From: Clostridiales bacterium UBA1381
Lineage (GTDB): Bacteria > Bacillota > Clostridia > UBA1381
Assembly: GCA_002305435.1 (NCBI GenBank)
Contig: DBQZ01000103.1
Span: 1,268-8,979, forward strand
Direction of reading: 5' to 3'
DNA: 7,712 nucleotides
Position numbers and translations under genes: made by a program
Shown here: piece by piece, positions 6,668 through 7,712 of the stretch
Layout of the letters: every line of letters starts with the position of its first letter
Position numbering within the stretch: the first letter of the stretch is position 1
The notes under the pieces: generated by a model
The model's database searches: none
What the model was told of the DNA's origin: nothing
What the model saw: only the letters and a program-made list of their open reading frames with translations

Positions 6668-6698
6668 ATGTATTTTATACGATGACGCTAAAATACAT
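6668..6698. repeat. Perfect 10-bp inverted repeat with 11-base gap between divergent promoters
   Basis: ATGTATTTTA (6668-6677) and TAAAATACAT (6689-6698) are exact reverse complements. Half-site centres are 21 bp apart, two helical turns, which suits a dimeric regulator bound on one face of the DNA. The repeat ends one base before the -35 box of the diguanylate cyclase gene, a classic activator position, and lies well upstream of the lysS promoter. It is AT-rich with no T tract beyond it, so it is not a terminator. The binding protein is unknown. Confidence 0.65.
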
Positions 6699-6699
6699 C

Positions 6700-6728
6700 T
6701 TGCAATCGGGCGTATGGTGTGATATAAT
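6700..6728 (+). promoter_or_regulatory. Promoter of the PAS-GGDEF gene (extended -10)
   Basis: TTGCAA (6700-6705) and TATAAT (6723-6728) are separated by 17 bp, and TGA directly before the -10 box makes an extended -10 element. The predicted start is near 6735, giving an untranslated leader of about 75 bases. I looked for a c-di-GMP (GEMM) riboswitch in that leader and saw none, only a 4-bp ACGG/CCGT hairpin near 6749. Confidence 0.8.
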
Positions 6729-6809
6729 CATTGTACAAAACAGAAGAATACGGCTGTCCGTAAAAGCGGGGAACAGATACTATAAAAAGCTGATAAGGAG
6801 AGGGAAAAC

Positions 6810-7709
6810 GTGAACGAACTTCAGCGGTATAAGGAACGGCTGCATATTGCGCTGTGCGCTGCGAAGATGTGCATTTTCGAGGTGGATTTGGAAAAGCAGC
6901 TGTATACATTTTTTGAAAACGCCGAGGTTATATTCGGTGTAGAGGACGACGTTATTTTAGAGGAGGTACGCTCATTCAGCGAGCTTCCGCCGCAGGAGTA
7001 TATGGAAGCTGTAAGCAGCTATTTTTCCCATCCGGGCGATGCGGCGGTGATAGAGGCGGCATTTTCGGATATTTTCGCCGGCAAATCCGCCGTGTACGAA
7101 GCACGGATGCGGGCGGGCGGTTCGGATTATATCTGGTGCCGTGTGAACGTTGTGCCGGTGTTAAAAGACGGCATACCCAAACGCATGATAGGAGTTGTTA
7201 CCGACATAACCGAGCAGAAAGCAAAAACCGACAGCTTAAAAAAAGCCGCCCGTGTAGATGCGCTTACGGGACTTTATAACAAGGGCTATTCGGCTGAGCT
7301 TATAGAAACCGTCCTGCACCGCAGAAAAAGCGCCCACGTGCTGGCGGTTTTGGATATAGATAACTTTAAAACCCTGAACGATACGTACGGGCACGGCGAG
7401 GGCGACCGTGTATTAAAAGCGGTGGCGGACAGGATCAGGCAGCTCTTCCGCAAAACCGACATTGCAGCAAGGTTTGGAGGGGATGAGTTTATCATTCTTT
7501 TAAAGGATGTTGATCGTACCGAAACTATTCGCAGCAAGCTAAGCCAGCTTTTAAAATTCGAGGTGGACGGGCTTTTGTGTACACTGAGCATTGGGGCGGC
7601 GGTTTATCCTGATGACGGGGAGCGGTTCGAGGAGCTGTTTGAAAAGGCGGATTCGGCTCTCTACAAGGCGAAAACGGTCAAGGAGACGCTGCTTTTTTAT
7701 AACGAGTAA
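6810..7709 (+). CDS. PAS-GGDEF diguanylate cyclase (c-di-GMP synthesis)
   Basis: A 299-residue protein predicted to make cyclic di-GMP from two GTP. Residues about 10-137 form a PAS sensor: HPGD at 74-77, then YIWCRVNVVPVLKDGIPKRM leading to the typical VVTDITEQK end. A short linker helix (138-148) joins the GGDEF domain. That domain carries DALTGLYNK (150-158), DIDNFKTLNDTYGHGEGD (182-199) with metal-binding Asp182, the intact catalytic GGDEF (223-227), and the inhibitory I-site RKTD (214-217) five residues before it. All key residues are present, so it should be active and subject to product inhibition. No membrane segment or signal peptide is visible, so it is cytoplasmic; its PAS ligand cannot be read from sequence. 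The GTG start is supported by AAGGAG nine bases upstream. It is divergent from lysS; the stop lies three bases before the window ends. Confidence 0.93.
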   Translation: MNELQRYKERLHIALCAAKMCIFEVDLEKQLYTFFENAEVIFGVEDDVILEEVRSFSELPPQEYMEAVSSYFSHPGDAAVIEAAFSDIFAGKSAVYEARMRAGGSDYIWCRVNVVPVLKDGIPKRMIGVVTDITEQKAKTDSLKKAARVDALTGLYNKGYSAELIETVLHRRKSAHVLAVLDIDNFKTLNDTYGHGEGDRVLKAVADRIRQLFRKTDIAARFGGDEFIILLKDVDRTETIRSKLSQLLKFEVDGLLCTLSIGAAVYPDDGERFEELFEKADSALYKAKTVKETLLFYNE

Positions 7710-7712
7710 TAT

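Noticed and set aside
6731..6738. The 8-bp palindrome TTGTACAA at the predicted start point of the diguanylate cyclase gene.
   Set aside because: Eight-base palindromes are common by chance, and no second copy is seen in the regulatory regions.
6735..6809. Possible c-di-GMP riboswitch in the leader of the GGDEF gene.
   Set aside because: The leader is only about 75 bases long and lacks the paired stems and conserved segments of GEMM-type aptamers.

Overview
The window looks like ordinary chromosome from a low-to-mid-GC Gram-positive bacterium, most likely a gut or rumen-type member of the Clostridia. The signs are strong AAGGAGG-type Shine-Dalgarno sites before nearly every gene, sigma-A type promoters with 17-bp spacers, frequent ATA isoleucine codons, a GntR/UTRA-type TreR (Bacillus style, not the LacI-type TreR of enterobacteria) and a TreA/TreC-like phosphotrehalase. 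I cannot assign a genus. I found no rRNA, tRNA, insertion sequence, phage gene or CRISPR array.

Layout from right to left on the minus strand: lysS (5004-6557), a small GNAT acetyltransferase resembling aminoglycoside 6'-N-acetyltransferases (4425-4859), treR (about 3571-4281), treP (1442-3391) and treC (1-1418, C-terminus cut off by the window edge). On the plus strand, divergent from lysS, a PAS-GGDEF diguanylate cyclase occupies 6810-7709. Strong rho-independent terminators follow lysS and treR, so the minus strand splits into at least three units: lysS, GNAT (own promoter not evident) and treR, then treP-treC.

The trehalose locus is self-contained. TreP (fused EIIB-EIIC-EIIA) imports trehalose as trehalose 6-phosphate. 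TreC splits it to glucose and glucose 6-phosphate. TreR presumably represses both its own promoter and the treP promoter. Both promoters have near-consensus -35/-10 boxes, an operator-like palindrome in the spacer and a second TATACGTA-type palindrome in the leader, which suggests autoregulation and dual-operator control.

The lysS / diguanylate cyclase intergenic region holds two back-to-back promoters. Between them is a perfect 10-bp inverted repeat with an 11-base gap, just upstream of the cyclase -35 box. This is the clearest unexplained signal in the window. I see no convincing evidence of a novel biological system. The points most worth following are the inverted repeat, the paired operators, the AAC(6')-like enzyme and the terminator placed directly in front of it.
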